A DNA stretch of 64,000 bases from Henriciella mobilis (GCF_003576315.1 NZ_QWFZ01000017.1:124001-188000); one strand, 5' to 3'; shown: positions 51,116 through 60,336, counted from the stretch's first letter. Notes: generated by a model from the sequence alone, not told the origin. Numbers and translations are program-made.

Positions 51116-51607
51116 ATGACGCTTGAGCAGTTTTACTTCATCGCTGGAATTGTGTCGTCGGTGGCCGTCATCGCGTCACTGATCTTTGTCGGCTTCCAGC
51201 TGCGCCATGCCGCCAACCAGCAGAGAATCGAGACCGCCAGCGGCTATTACGACATCTTCCGCGACCATATGAAAATCCTCAGCGAGGCGGGCATGGTCGA
51301 CCTCTTCCTGCGCGGCCTGGAGACGGCTCCCGATGCCTTCGAGGCGGCCGACAGGACCCGGCTGAATGTGTTCTACACCATGGTGACGCGGGGCTATCAG
51401 GTGCTGCACTACCAGGCCGGGAAGAAGGTGTTCGAGGAGGATTTCTGGCGCCACACCCAGAACCATTTTCGCGACCACCTCGCCTCGAAGTATTATCAGG
51501 GCTTCTGGGCGGCCCGGAAGCACCACTTCCCGCCGGCCTTCCGGGAGCTTGTCGATGCGCTGATCAAGGCCGGGCCGACGGCGCCGCTTCTGGAGATGTC
51601 GTCATGA
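51116..51607 (+). CDS. Single-helix membrane protein, first of a tandem pair
   Basis: A 163-residue protein with one N-terminal helix (FYFIAGIVSSVAVIASLIFV, about 6-25) and a soluble, helical cytoplasmic part containing QLRHAANQQRIETASGYYDIF and YYQGFWAARKHHFPPAF. ATG 51116 follows GGGGGGAC. The next gene begins in the same way (MTLEQ) and is similar over its whole length, so they are tandem paralogs joined by ATGA. No known family is recognised. Confidence 0.7.
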   Translation: MTLEQFYFIAGIVSSVAVIASLIFVGFQLRHAANQQRIETASGYYDIFRDHMKILSEAGMVDLFLRGLETAPDAFEAADRTRLNVFYTMVTRGYQVLHYQAGKKVFEEDFWRHTQNHFRDHLASKYYQGFWAARKHHFPPAFRELVDALIKAGPTAPLLEMSS

Positions 51608-52092
51608 CCCTCGAACAGGCGGCTCTCATTGCGCAGATCGTTGGCGTCGTGGTCGTCGCCGCGACGCTCATCTATCTTGCCCTGCAGGTGCATCAGGGCG
51701 CGCAGCAGATGCGGTCCGAAGCGCGGCAGGCGCAGCTCACCTATGACCAGACAGGCGTCTACAAATTCGTCGACTTCCCGGAACTGGGGCGCATCTTCTC
51801 GCAAACCGAAACGCCAAGCTTCGAGGAGAAGACCAAGCTCTTCTTCTGGATGATCGGCCAGATGCGGGCGCGCGAATATGAGTGGCTGCAATTCCAGAAT
51901 GGCGCGATCACAAAGGAGTCCTGGGAGACCTATCGCGGCGTGATCTTCTTCGTTCTTGGCACTGAACGCGGCCGGGCGCTCTGGCAGGTCTGCCAGGGCT
52001 ATTTCAATCCGGGCTTCGTCGAGATGGTGGCCGGCATGATGACGGACGTCCCGCCCATAGATCTCTGGGACAGGTTGCACGCGATTGAATAG
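51604..52092 (+). CDS. Single-helix membrane protein, second of a tandem pair
   Basis: A 162-residue paralog of the preceding gene: N-terminal MTLEQ, a helix at about 8-27 (LIAQIVGVVVVAATLIYLAL), then QVHQGAQQMRSEARQAQL, FFWMIGQMRAREYEWLQF and WQVCQGYFNPGFVEMVAG. The start overlaps the previous stop (ATGA). The two may form a hetero-oligomer in the inner membrane. Function unknown. Confidence 0.7.
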   Translation: MTLEQAALIAQIVGVVVVAATLIYLALQVHQGAQQMRSEARQAQLTYDQTGVYKFVDFPELGRIFSQTETPSFEEKTKLFFWMIGQMRAREYEWLQFQNGAITKESWETYRGVIFFVLGTERGRALWQVCQGYFNPGFVEMVAGMMTDVPPIDLWDRLHAIE

Positions 52093-52101
52093 GGGACGGC
52101 C

Positions 52102-52143
52102 ATGACACTGAACGAGGCCGGGAAGGGTCAGGCCGGCTCCTGA
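52102..52143 (+). pseudogene. Vestigial third copy start of the tandem paralogs
   Basis: Nine bases after the second paralog, a GGGGACGG ribosome-like site precedes ATGACACTGAACGAG, giving MTLNEAGKGQAGS and a stop. The site and the first codons resemble those of the two paralogs, suggesting a truncated third copy. The frame is only 13 residues, so chance similarity is possible. Confidence 0.3.
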
Positions 52144-52234
52144 GATAATATCCCCGCTGACTCTTTGCCAGTTATGGGTATGGTCGTTGGCATTGCCGCG
52201 CGGGTCTCGCCGCGCCTTGCCATAAGGATAGACC

Positions 52235-53659
52235 ATGATTGCCCGCCACTCGCTGTTTGCCGCCTCCGCTTTTCTCGCCGCCAGCTGCCTGACGCCCGCC
52301 TCGTTTGCCCAGGAGCGCTCGGCGCATGAGCAGCAGGCGCGCGACATCTATGCGAACGTCATCGCGATCCGGTCGGCGCGCGGGCAGGAAAAGGTCCCCG
52401 AAGTTGTCGACTATCTGGTGGGCGAGCTGAAAGCGTCCGGTTTCAGTGACGACGACCTGATGGTCACCGACTATGATTCCAAAGGCGAACCCACCCAGGG
52501 CCTGGTGGTCTGGTACCGCGCCGAGGGCGAGCCGGCCGAAAAGCCGATCGTGCTGCTCGCCCATATGGATGTCGTCGATGCGCTGGCCGAGGACTGGGTG
52601 CGCGACCCGTTCACCCTGACCGAGGAAGAGGGCTATTTCTTCGGCCGCGGCACGGCGGACAACAAGTATGGCCTGACCAATCTGGTGCAGACCTTCATCC
52701 GCCTGAAAGAAGAGGGCTTCGAGCCGACGCGCGACCTCGTCATGGTGCTCTCGGGCGATGAGGAGACCGACATGGTCTCGACCCGCGCCCAGGCAACATA
52801 TGTCGCGGAGACCATCGACCCGGCCTTCATCCTGAACTCCGACGCGGGCGGCTTGACGCTCGGGACGAATGGCGAGCCGCTCGACTATGGCATCCAGGGC
52901 GCCGAGAAGACCTATGCGACCTGGGAAATCACCGTCACCAATCCGGGCGGACACTCCTCCACGCCGCGCAAGGACAATGCGATCTATGAACTGGCCAGCG
53001 CGCTCAAGGCCATCGAGGCCTATGACTTCCCGGTCCGTTACAGCGAGCTGACGCTGGCTTCGCTGGAGGCTGCCGGCCGCAAGCGCCTCGACAAGCTGGG
53101 TCTCGCCATGCGCGCCTTCGCGGCCGACCCGACCGATGCGGACGCCGTCGCCACGCTGCGCGCCGACCCCTCGCTGATCGGCCAGACGGGCACGACCTGC
53201 GTCGCGACCATGCTGCGCGCCGGCCATGCCGAGAATGCCCTGCCGCAATCGGCCACGGCGACCGTCAATTGCCGTATCTTCCCGGGCGTGACCATTGAAG
53301 AGACCGAGGCCACGCTGCGCGAGGTGGTCGGCAATGAAGAGGTCCAGTTCAACCTGATCTCGGACTTCCCGGACAGCCCGGAATCCGGCATGCGCGAGGA
53401 TGTCCTGGCAGCGGTGAAAGCTGCCCTCGCCGAGCGCGGCGTCGATGTGCCGATCATCCCGCACATGTCGGCGGGCGGCACGGACGGCATGCACTATCGC
53501 AATCTCGGCTATGACACTTATGGCGTCAGCGCCTCAGCCTCCAAGCCGAACGATACCTATGCGCACGGCCTGAATGAGCGCGTGCCGGTCGACAGCTTCT
53601 ATGGCGGTCTCGACCACTGGTATGTGATGCTGAAAACCCTGGCAGGCCCGGACGCCTAA
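52235..53659 (+). CDS. Exported M20 family metallopeptidase
   Basis: A 474-residue zinc peptidase. The N-terminal hydrophobic core FLAASCLTPASFA is a signal peptide; LAASC could even make it a lipoprotein. Metal ligands appear in LLAHMDVVDA, GRGTADNKYGL and SGDEETDM, with the dimerisation-domain segment NPGGHSSTPRKDN and a late MSAGGTDGMHYRN. It is probably a periplasmic dipeptidase or aminoacylase. Ends in CTAA shared with the convergent lipoprotein gene. Confidence 0.9.
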   Translation: MIARHSLFAASAFLAASCLTPASFAQERSAHEQQARDIYANVIAIRSARGQEKVPEVVDYLVGELKASGFSDDDLMVTDYDSKGEPTQGLVVWYRAEGEPAEKPIVLLAHMDVVDALAEDWVRDPFTLTEEEGYFFGRGTADNKYGLTNLVQTFIRLKEEGFEPTRDLVMVLSGDEETDMVSTRAQATYVAETIDPAFILNSDAGGLTLGTNGEPLDYGIQGAEKTYATWEITVTNPGGHSSTPRKDNAIYELASALKAIEAYDFPVRYSELTLASLEAAGRKRLDKLGLAMRAFAADPTDADAVATLRADPSLIGQTGTTCVATMLRAGHAENALPQSATATVNCRIFPGVTIEETEATLREVVGNEEVQFNLISDFPDSPESGMREDVLAAVKAALAERGVDVPIIPHMSAGGTDGMHYRNLGYDTYGVSASASKPNDTYAHGLNERVPVDSFYGGLDHWYVMLKTLAGPDA

Positions 53660-54024
53660 CCCTCGACCGCCACGCAGCTCACACCCTCAATCGTGAACTG
53701 CTCGCCGGTCGAGCGGTTCACGAGCAGGCAGTCGCTGCCATGGGTGACAATGTCGAACACGGTCGGCATGGCGGGGCTCGCCGTCTCGTTCGGCCCGAGC
53801 GGCGGTGGCAGGACGGTCAGCGTCGACGTTTCGGTGAGGTCGCCTTCGCCGAGCCTGATCTGCGCGCGTCCGACCGCTTCAGCCGCGACGGCCTTTACGC
53901 GCGCCAGAGTGGCCTCGTCAGCGGTTTCCAGCGTGGCTGGTCGCGTGGCGCCACTGGTCTGGCAGGCGCCGGTGAGAAGGCCGGCGCAGCAGGCGAGCGC
54001 GAGAGAGAGCGTTTTTCCGGTCAT
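53656..54024 (-). CDS. Small predicted lipoprotein
   Basis: A 122-residue protein with a lipobox (LLTGAC, Cys21), a helical ATLARVKAVAAEAVGRAQI segment and a C-terminal domain with FDIVTHGSDCLLVNRSTGEQF. It shares ATGA with the S41 peptidase gene upstream and so forms a two-gene unit with it. No family is recognised. It may be a partner of the peptidase, by proximity only. Confidence 0.65.
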   Translation of the reverse strand: MTGKTLSLALACCAGLLTGACQTSGATRPATLETADEATLARVKAVAAEAVGRAQIRLGEGDLTETSTLTVLPPPLGPNETASPAMPTVFDIVTHGSDCLLVNRSTGEQFTIEGVSCVAVEG

Positions 54025-55682
54025 TTCGTGCGCCCTCTGTAGTCGCCCGGCATCGACATGTCACGGTTGCGCTCGAAAATCGGGGATTCCGGCCTGGTGA
54101 GGGCCGGGCCTTCGGGCTCTGCCTTGGCGCTGGCCGGCGCCTTCTCGGTGCTCTCGGACGTGGTCGTGCTCGGGCAGCTGCCGGTCTCGCGATAGCCGAG
54201 CGCGGTGGCGAGCAGGTTCTCGGCCGGATCGCCAAGCTGGTGGCCGAAATCGTCGGACGCCACGCAGCCGGGCGCGCGGGCGCCGAAGGTGAAGCTCGAA
54301 TTCTCCGGCACGAAGCCGTCGGCATAGTCGCCGAAGCCCTTGTCGTTCACGCCCTGGAACTGGATCGTGTAGTAGGTCTGGCCGCAATTGTCGGTCGGGT
54401 AGAAGCCGTAGGGCTTGCCGCAGGTGATGTTGCCGATGAGCACGACATTCACATCCACCCCGCGCAGCCCGTTGATCACCGCTTCGCTGGCCGAGCAGGT
54501 ACTGCCGGTCGACAGGACGTAGACCGTGTCGAGGTTGAGCGATGGCAGCGACTGGCCTTCAACGGTCGAGAAGCCGAGCGTCTGCGAATAGAAGGGGATC
54601 GGGTTGTTGACCGCCCCGGTGACCGGGTTGATGCCGCCCGTGCCGCTATTGAACTCCAGCGCCTCGAAGGTCGCGCCGCTGGTCTGCGCGCTGCCGGCGA
54701 TCATGTAGCTGAGCTGGCTGGCGACAGCGAGCAGCCCGCCGCCATTGTAGCGCAGGTCCAGCACAAGGTCGCTGACCCCGGCATCGGCCATCTGCTGCAT
54801 GGCATCGATGATCTGCTCTTCCGAGGAGAAGGGGCTGAATGTCGTGAAATGGATGTAGCCGACATCGCCTGTCGGGGTCGGGATGACGGCGGTCGATTGC
54901 ACCGGCTGGCGCACGACCTGCGCGGCAGTCAGCTGCACCGTGCGCGAGGAAGAGGCGCCCGGATCCTGAACGACAAACTCATGGACCTCGCCGGCTGTGT
55001 CCGGGAACAGGCCGTTGTTCAGCGCATCGACATTGTTCGAATTGATCATGTCGACGCCATCGACGGACAGCACCTTGCTACCGCGGATGAGTTTGGGCTG
55101 ACCGGCGTCGAGCTCGGCAGCCGGGGAGCCCGGTTCGGTGTAGACGACGCGGACATCTCGCGGCGGTGTGCTCTGCAGGATGGCGAAATTCGCGCCGTAG
55201 CCCGGCTGCGGCGCGGAGTTGCGAGAGGCGAGATAATCCTCGGTCGGCTCGCTGAAATGGAAGTCGTCCTTCGGGGCGCCCGATGGCGTCGTCGCATTGG
55301 TTTTAAGCAGGCCGAAGAAGACCAGCCGGTCATTGTAATCGTTCGGATTGCGGTCAGTGACCTCGTCATTCCAGAGATAGGTCTCATTGGTCCAGGAGCG
55401 CAGCCAGAACAGCTCCTCTGCGAGCGTGCCCTGCTCGTCCGGGAAGGGATTGCCCTCGATATCGACGCCGGACCTCGGGTTCTGGCACTGCGCCTCGAAC
55501 TGGCTGGAGGCTGGATAGACGCCGGGCTGATAGGTCGTCCCGCTCGGCGGCGGGGGCGGTGGAGGAGGCGGCGATGGAGCCGCGCCGGCCGATCCGCCGC
55601 CACCGCCGCCACCGCAGGCGGCAAGCGTCATGAAGGCGGCAGACGCAAGTAGCGGAAGGATGGAGATGGATTGACGTGACAT
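54021..55682 (-). CDS. S41 family peptidase, predicted lipoprotein
   Basis: A 553-residue C-terminal-processing-type protease. A lipoprotein signal (LAAC, Cys23) is followed by a run of seven glycines and one of nine prolines, a flexible tether. A PDZ-like domain (VYTEPGSPAAELDAGQPKLIRG) precedes the S41 core with VLDLRYNGGGLLAVASQL, and the catalytic Ser is in STGSTCSASEAVINGLRG. Anchored in the envelope. Joined by ATGA to a small lipoprotein gene. Confidence 0.88.
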   Translation of the reverse strand: MSRQSISILPLLASAAFMTLAACGGGGGGGSAGAAPSPPPPPPPPPSGTTYQPGVYPASSQFEAQCQNPRSGVDIEGNPFPDEQGTLAEELFWLRSWTNETYLWNDEVTDRNPNDYNDRLVFFGLLKTNATTPSGAPKDDFHFSEPTEDYLASRNSAPQPGYGANFAILQSTPPRDVRVVYTEPGSPAAELDAGQPKLIRGSKVLSVDGVDMINSNNVDALNNGLFPDTAGEVHEFVVQDPGASSSRTVQLTAAQVVRQPVQSTAVIPTPTGDVGYIHFTTFSPFSSEEQIIDAMQQMADAGVSDLVLDLRYNGGGLLAVASQLSYMIAGSAQTSGATFEALEFNSGTGGINPVTGAVNNPIPFYSQTLGFSTVEGQSLPSLNLDTVYVLSTGSTCSASEAVINGLRGVDVNVVLIGNITCGKPYGFYPTDNCGQTYYTIQFQGVNDKGFGDYADGFVPENSSFTFGARAPGCVASDDFGHQLGDPAENLLATALGYRETGSCPSTTTSESTEKAPASAKAEPEGPALTRPESPIFERNRDMSMPGDYRGRTK

Positions 55683-55859
55683 GCGAATGACCCTGAGAAT
55701 TAAACTTCTGCGCTATAGGGCCCATGGTGTGATGACGGGTCAAGCTGCAGAGACACGCGCCAGACGATTTGTCAGCCGGCGCCGGAGCAGTCTAGATGTG
55801 GGCGCACCTGTTCCGAACAGCCGGGACAGGCCCGGGAAAGCGGCTGGAGGCTGGCTCAG

Positions 55860-56642
55860 ATGAGTGACCGCAAAGGTCTGAACAGGCAGTTGTTCTGGCT
55901 CTATGAGGGCACGGGCACGGTATCCTTCTGGTTCCGCTGGGCGCTGCTCGCCTTCGACTTCCTGACCATCGGCTATTTCCTCTGGGCGCCGTTCGATACG
56001 CGCGATCGCGGCCATTACACGATCGACTACATCATCGGCGCCGTCATCGGGCTCGACCTGGCGGCGCGCTTCTATATCGAGCGCCACAAGCACCGCTTCT
56101 TCCTGAAATGGATCAACTGGGCCGACATGGTCGTCGTCGTGACCATGATCGCGCCGCTGCTGGTCTCGAACTTCGCCTTCCTCCGGATATTGCGGGCGGT
56201 GCGGGCCGTGCGGGCCTTCACCTTCATCCGGCGCGTGAAGGGGGTAACGCCCTTCTTCCAGCGCCATGAGCGGATCATCGACAAGGTGACGAACCTCATC
56301 GTGTTCGTCTTTGTCACCGCGGCCATCGTCTATGCCACGCAGGTCGGCCGCAATCAGGACATCCATACCTATGTCGATGCGCTCTATTTCACGGTCACGA
56401 GCCTGACCACGACCGGCTATGGCGACGTCTTGCTGGAAGGCCAGATCGGGCGGATCGTGGCGATCCTCGTCATGGTGCTCGGCCTCTCGCTCTTCCTGCA
56501 GCTCTTGCGTGCCATCGTCGAGCCGGACCATAAGGTGGAGCAGGAATGTGAGACGTGCGGGCTCACGCGGCATGACCGTGATGCGATCCACTGCAAGCAT
56601 TGCGGCGCACCGATAAAGATCAGGACAGAAGGGCTTTCATGA
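55860..56642 (+). CDS. Voltage-gated-like K+ channel with C-terminal zinc ribbon
   Basis: A 260-residue ion channel with about six helices. The voltage-sensor S4 has regularly spaced arginines (RILRAVRAVRAFTFIRRVK, 109-127). The pore loop carries the K+-type filter TTTGYGD (183-189). After the last helix, a cytosolic zinc ribbon is seen at Cys230, Cys233, Cys245 and Cys248. That tail is unusual for the family. The stop overlaps the acyl-CoA ligase start (ATGA). Confidence 0.88.
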   Translation: MSDRKGLNRQLFWLYEGTGTVSFWFRWALLAFDFLTIGYFLWAPFDTRDRGHYTIDYIIGAVIGLDLAARFYIERHKHRFFLKWINWADMVVVVTMIAPLLVSNFAFLRILRAVRAVRAFTFIRRVKGVTPFFQRHERIIDKVTNLIVFVFVTAAIVYATQVGRNQDIHTYVDALYFTVTSLTTTGYGDVLLEGQIGRIVAILVMVLGLSLFLQLLRAIVEPDHKVEQECETCGLTRHDRDAIHCKHCGAPIKIRTEGLS

Positions 56643-58504
56643 GTTCAGAGATTCCGTTTCGCGAAGTTCCCTATCTTCCCCAGAGGCTGGTCGTGGAGCA
56701 TCGCGACGATGGCTGTATCCTGCTGCGCAACGGACAGCCCAAGCGCCCGCACCCGCCGCACATGCTGGCGCCGCTGGTCTACTGGGCAAGCGCGCGGCCG
56801 GACCAGGTCTTCCTTGCCCAGCGCGATCCGGAGACGCCATCAAAACCGGGCTGGGTGACCATTACCTATGGCGAGGCGCTGGCCCGTGTGCGCGCGCTGG
56901 CGCAGGGCTTCCTCGATTCGGGCGCCGGGCCGGACAGGCCGGTCATGATCCTCTCGCGCAATGCGATCGAGAATGCGCTCGTCATGTATGCCGCGATGTG
57001 GGCGGGCAGCCCGGTCGTCCCCGTGACGCCGGCCTATGCCACGCTCAGCGAGGATTTCGCCCGGCTGAAGCATATCGACAGGCTCACCACGCCCGCGATC
57101 ATCTATGTCGAGGATGGCGCCGAATACCAGCGCGGCCTCGATGGCATTGGGGTGGGCGACCGGCTCGTCCTCTACCGCAAGAGCCGGCCGGGCGGCGTGA
57201 CCAGCCAGTCGCTCGAGGACTTCGCGTCCCCGCCGACGAGCGCGGTGGACCTCGCCTATGACCGGCTCGCGCCCGACATGGTCGCCAAATACATGCTGAC
57301 ATCCGGCTCCACCGGCGAGCCGAAGGCGGTGATCAACACCCACCTCAACGTCGCCTCGATGGTGAAGATGATCCGCTCGGTCTGGGATGTGGAGCGGCTG
57401 GAGGAGATCAGCCAGGGGCCGCAGGTGATGATCTCGTTCCTGCCCTGGAGCCACACTTATGGCGCCCACTCCATCCTGCACTCCATGCTGGACTGGGGCG
57501 GCACACTCTACATCGACTGGGGCGGGCCGACGCCTGCACGCCTGCCGGAAATGCTGCGAAACCTCAAGGAAATCGCGCCGACCCAGCACACGACCGTCCC
57601 TGCCGCCTGGGCTGCGATTGCGACGGAACTCGAGCAGGACCGGGAACTGGCGAAAACCTTCTTCTCGCGCATCCTGGTCATGGCCTATGGCGGGGCCTCG
57701 ATGGGCCAGGACATCTATGAGCGGATCCAGAAAGTCGCCGTCGAGGTGACCGGCGAGCGGATCAGCCTCAGCGCTGGCTATGGCGCGACCGAGACCTCGC
57801 CCACCATCTCCAATGTCCATTGGCCGAGCGATACGATGGGCCTTATCGGCCTGCCGCTGCCCGGCTGCGAGTTCAAGCTGGCCCCGGTCGGCGAGAAGAT
57901 GGAATGCCGGGTGCGGGGCGAGGGCATCACGCAGGGCTATTTCCGCGATCCGGACAAGACCGCCGAAGCCTTCGACGAGGAAGGCTTCTACAAGCTCGGC
58001 GATGCGGTGAAGTTCAAGGACCCGGAAAACCCCGACAAGGGCCTCGCCTTTGACGGGCGGATCGCTGAGGAGTTCAAGCTCGCCAGCGGCACATGGGTGT
58101 CAGCGGGGACGGTGCGCGTGAAGGCGGTCGAGGCCGTGAATGGCGCCCTGTCGGACGTGGTTGTCTGCGGGCTGAACCAGGATGAGATCGCGCTGCTCGG
58201 CTTCCTCAATGAGGGCTGGTGCCGGCGCAAGACGGGCCGCAATGTCGGGCTGGCGGAACTCGCCGAAGACGAGACGGTGCGCGGCGCGGTGAAGGATGGC
58301 CTGATGGCCTATAACCGCGCCAATCCGAACTCTGCCAAGCGCATTGCCCGCATCCTGCTCGAGAAGGACCAGCCCAAACCCGATGCCGGGGAGATCACCG
58401 AGAAGGGCTACATCAATCAGGGCCGCGTCCAGGCGCTCCGCGAGGGCGACGTGAAACGGCTTTATTCCAGGCCGTATGACGACGAGATTATCGAGATCAA
58501 ATAG
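56639..58504 (+). CDS. Acyl-CoA synthetase, feruloyl-CoA synthetase-like
   Basis: A 621-residue AMP-forming acyl-CoA ligase. The P-loop TSGSTGEPK is at 221-229 and the adenylate motif YGATETSP near 380; the C-terminal domain has GDAVKFKDPENPDKGL and DGRIAEEFKLASGTWV, as in feruloyl-CoA synthetases. ATG 56639 overlaps the channel stop. The next gene is a ThDP enzyme. An aromatic-acid substrate is likely but no other aromatic degradation gene is in the window. Confidence 0.85.
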   Translation: MSSEIPFREVPYLPQRLVVEHRDDGCILLRNGQPKRPHPPHMLAPLVYWASARPDQVFLAQRDPETPSKPGWVTITYGEALARVRALAQGFLDSGAGPDRPVMILSRNAIENALVMYAAMWAGSPVVPVTPAYATLSEDFARLKHIDRLTTPAIIYVEDGAEYQRGLDGIGVGDRLVLYRKSRPGGVTSQSLEDFASPPTSAVDLAYDRLAPDMVAKYMLTSGSTGEPKAVINTHLNVASMVKMIRSVWDVERLEEISQGPQVMISFLPWSHTYGAHSILHSMLDWGGTLYIDWGGPTPARLPEMLRNLKEIAPTQHTTVPAAWAAIATELEQDRELAKTFFSRILVMAYGGASMGQDIYERIQKVAVEVTGERISLSAGYGATETSPTISNVHWPSDTMGLIGLPLPGCEFKLAPVGEKMECRVRGEGITQGYFRDPDKTAEAFDEEGFYKLGDAVKFKDPENPDKGLAFDGRIAEEFKLASGTWVSAGTVRVKAVEAVNGALSDVVVCGLNQDEIALLGFLNEGWCRRKTGRNVGLAELAEDETVRGAVKDGLMAYNRANPNSAKRIARILLEKDQPKPDAGEITEKGYINQGRVQALREGDVKRLYSRPYDDEIIEIK

Positions 58505-58544
58505 CGACGGTCAATCAACACCGTCCGTACAGGGAGCATTATTC

Positions 58545-60113
58545 ATGGCCGATAGCGAGACGACAACGATGACCGGCGCGGATGCGCTGGTTTCTACCCT
58601 GGCCGATCATGGCGTGACGGCCTGCTTCGCCAATCCCGGCACCTCGGAGATGCACCTCGTTACCGCGCTCGACCGGGAGACGCGGATAAACTCCGTCCTC
58701 TGTCTTTTTGAGGGCGTGGCGACGGGGGCGGCCGATGGCTATGGCCGGGTCAAGGGCGAGCCGGCGATGACGCTGCTGCACCTTGGCGCGGGTTACCTCA
58801 ATGGCGGAGCGAACATCCACAATGCCAAGCGCGCCAAGACGCCGATGGTCAATGTCATCGGCGACCATGCCGTCGATCACCGCAAATATGACGCGCCGCT
58901 GAATTCCGACATCATGGGGCTCGCCGGGCCGAATTCGATCTGGATCAAGTCCGCCGACAGCGTTGGCGCGACGGGCAAGCTGGCGGCTGAAGCCTGGGCG
59001 GCGAGCTTCGGGCCTGAGCCGGGGCCGGTCTCGCTGATCCTGCCAGCTGACTCGGCCTGGACCGAAGGCGGTGTGAAGGGCGGCGCGGCCCGGCGCCCGT
59101 CCCTGCGCCAGACACCGCCGGAGAAGATCGAGGCGGCCGCCGCTGCCATCGGCCGGGCCAGCCAGCCGGTGATCCTGATCAACGGCACCGCGCTCAGCGA
59201 AGAGGGCCTTGGCCATGCCGCCCGGCTGAAAAAGGCGGGTGTACGGATCATCACCGACACCTTCTACGCCAAGATGCGCCGCGGCGCGGGCGTGTTTGCA
59301 CCCGATCGGATGCAGTATTTCGCCGAAGGCGCGATGGACGACCTGGAAGGTAGCGATCTGATGATCCTCGCCGGCACGCACAAGCCGGCCGCCTTCTTCG
59401 CCTATCCGGGCAAGCCCAGCCTGCTGGTGCCGGAGGGCTGCACCGTGCTCGATCTTGGCGGGGCCGATACGGACAGTGCGAAGACGCTGGCTGCGCTGGC
59501 CGATGCGATGGGCGCCAATGAGGCTGCCCCGTCAGCACCGCTCGACAAGCCTGACGCGCCGACCGGGGCGCTCGATGCCCGCGCGGTTGGCAAGAGTGTG
59601 GCGCGTCACATGCCGGAGAATGCGATTGTGTCGGATGATGGTGTTTCCAATTCGATGCCGGTCTTCCTGTCGACCATCAAGGCCGAGCCGCATGACTGGA
59701 TGGGCCTGACAGGCGGAGCGATCGGCCAGGGCCTGCCGTTGGCGCTCGGCGCAGCTGTGGCGGCACCCGATCGCAAGGTCATCGCGCTGACCGGCGATGG
59801 CGCGGGCATGTACACCGTGCAGGCGCTGTGGAGCATGGCGCGCGAGCAGACCGATGTGACCACCGTGGTCTTCGTCAATCACACCTACCGTATCCTCAAT
59901 ATCGAACTCGCCCGCACCGGCGCCGGCAATCCAGGCCCCACGGCCAAGGACATGCTGGAGATTGGCGGCCCGGACATCGACTGGGTCAGCCTGTCTGAGT
60001 CGATGGGCGTGCCCGCGACGGCGGTGACGACCGCAGAGGATTTCGATGCGGCGTTCGAGGAGGCCATGAAGCAGACCGGCCCACGGCTCATCGCGGCGAT
60101 CGTGCCGGGTTAG
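58545..60113 (+). CDS. ThDP-dependent enzyme, acetolactate synthase-like
   Basis: A 522-residue member of the acetolactate synthase/benzoylformate decarboxylase group. The catalytic Glu56 is in LCLFEGVATGAADGYGR; the ThDP motif starts GDGAGMYTVQALWSM and ends NHTY instead of the usual NN. The length and single-gene setting are against a true IlvB with IlvN partner. It follows the acyl-CoA ligase by 40 bases with AGGGAG. Role unknown, possibly a 2-oxo-acid decarboxylase. Confidence 0.85.
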   Translation: MADSETTTMTGADALVSTLADHGVTACFANPGTSEMHLVTALDRETRINSVLCLFEGVATGAADGYGRVKGEPAMTLLHLGAGYLNGGANIHNAKRAKTPMVNVIGDHAVDHRKYDAPLNSDIMGLAGPNSIWIKSADSVGATGKLAAEAWAASFGPEPGPVSLILPADSAWTEGGVKGGAARRPSLRQTPPEKIEAAAAAIGRASQPVILINGTALSEEGLGHAARLKKAGVRIITDTFYAKMRRGAGVFAPDRMQYFAEGAMDDLEGSDLMILAGTHKPAAFFAYPGKPSLLVPEGCTVLDLGGADTDSAKTLAALADAMGANEAAPSAPLDKPDAPTGALDARAVGKSVARHMPENAIVSDDGVSNSMPVFLSTIKAEPHDWMGLTGGAIGQGLPLALGAAVAAPDRKVIALTGDGAGMYTVQALWSMAREQTDVTTVVFVNHTYRILNIELARTGAGNPGPTAKDMLEIGGPDIDWVSLSESMGVPATAVTTAEDFDAAFEEAMKQTGPRLIAAIVPG

Positions 60114-60120
60114 GCCTGAA

Positions 60121-60251
60121 GCCCCACCCCGACCCTCCCCAGGGGGGAGGGGGCGCACGCTTCACCGTTCCTAAGCCCGCGGCCTTATGCACTGACATCC
60201 AACCAAAACGCAACGCTACCCCCTCCCCCCTGGGGAGGGTCGGGGTGGGGC
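60121..60251. repeat. Perfect 33-bp inverted repeat pair (REP-like)
   Basis: Arms 60121-60153 and 60219-60251 are exact inverted copies with a 65-base spacer. Each arm itself contains a short CCCTCCCC/GGGGAGGG palindrome. The G/C-only runs and position after a stop codon resemble REP/BIME elements. No terminal direct repeats were noticed. Confidence 0.9.
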
Positions 60252-60262
60252 CTGGCGCCAAC

Positions 60263-60290
60263 AAAAAAGGGCCGCGATTGCTCGCGGCCC
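60263..60290 (-). terminator. Rho-independent terminator for the glycine-zipper gene
   Basis: A perfect 9-base-pair stem (60269-60277 with 60282-60290) with a 4-base loop; the A run at 60263-60268 is a T-tract on the minus strand, placed after the glycine-zipper gene stop. Confidence 0.88.
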
Positions 60291-60336
60291 TTGTCCCGGG
60301 ACAGGCCCAGACAGGGATGTCTCCGGCCAATTTACA

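Noticed and set aside
52172-53494. 440-codon open frame antisense to the M20 peptidase
   Set aside because: The sense gene has a signal peptide and metal motifs; the antisense translation looks like a GC-driven shadow.
54240-55652. 470-codon open frame antisense to the S41 peptidase
   Set aside because: It reads the poly-Gly and poly-Pro run as low-complexity Arg-rich sequence and lacks motifs, whereas the sense gene is a clear protease.
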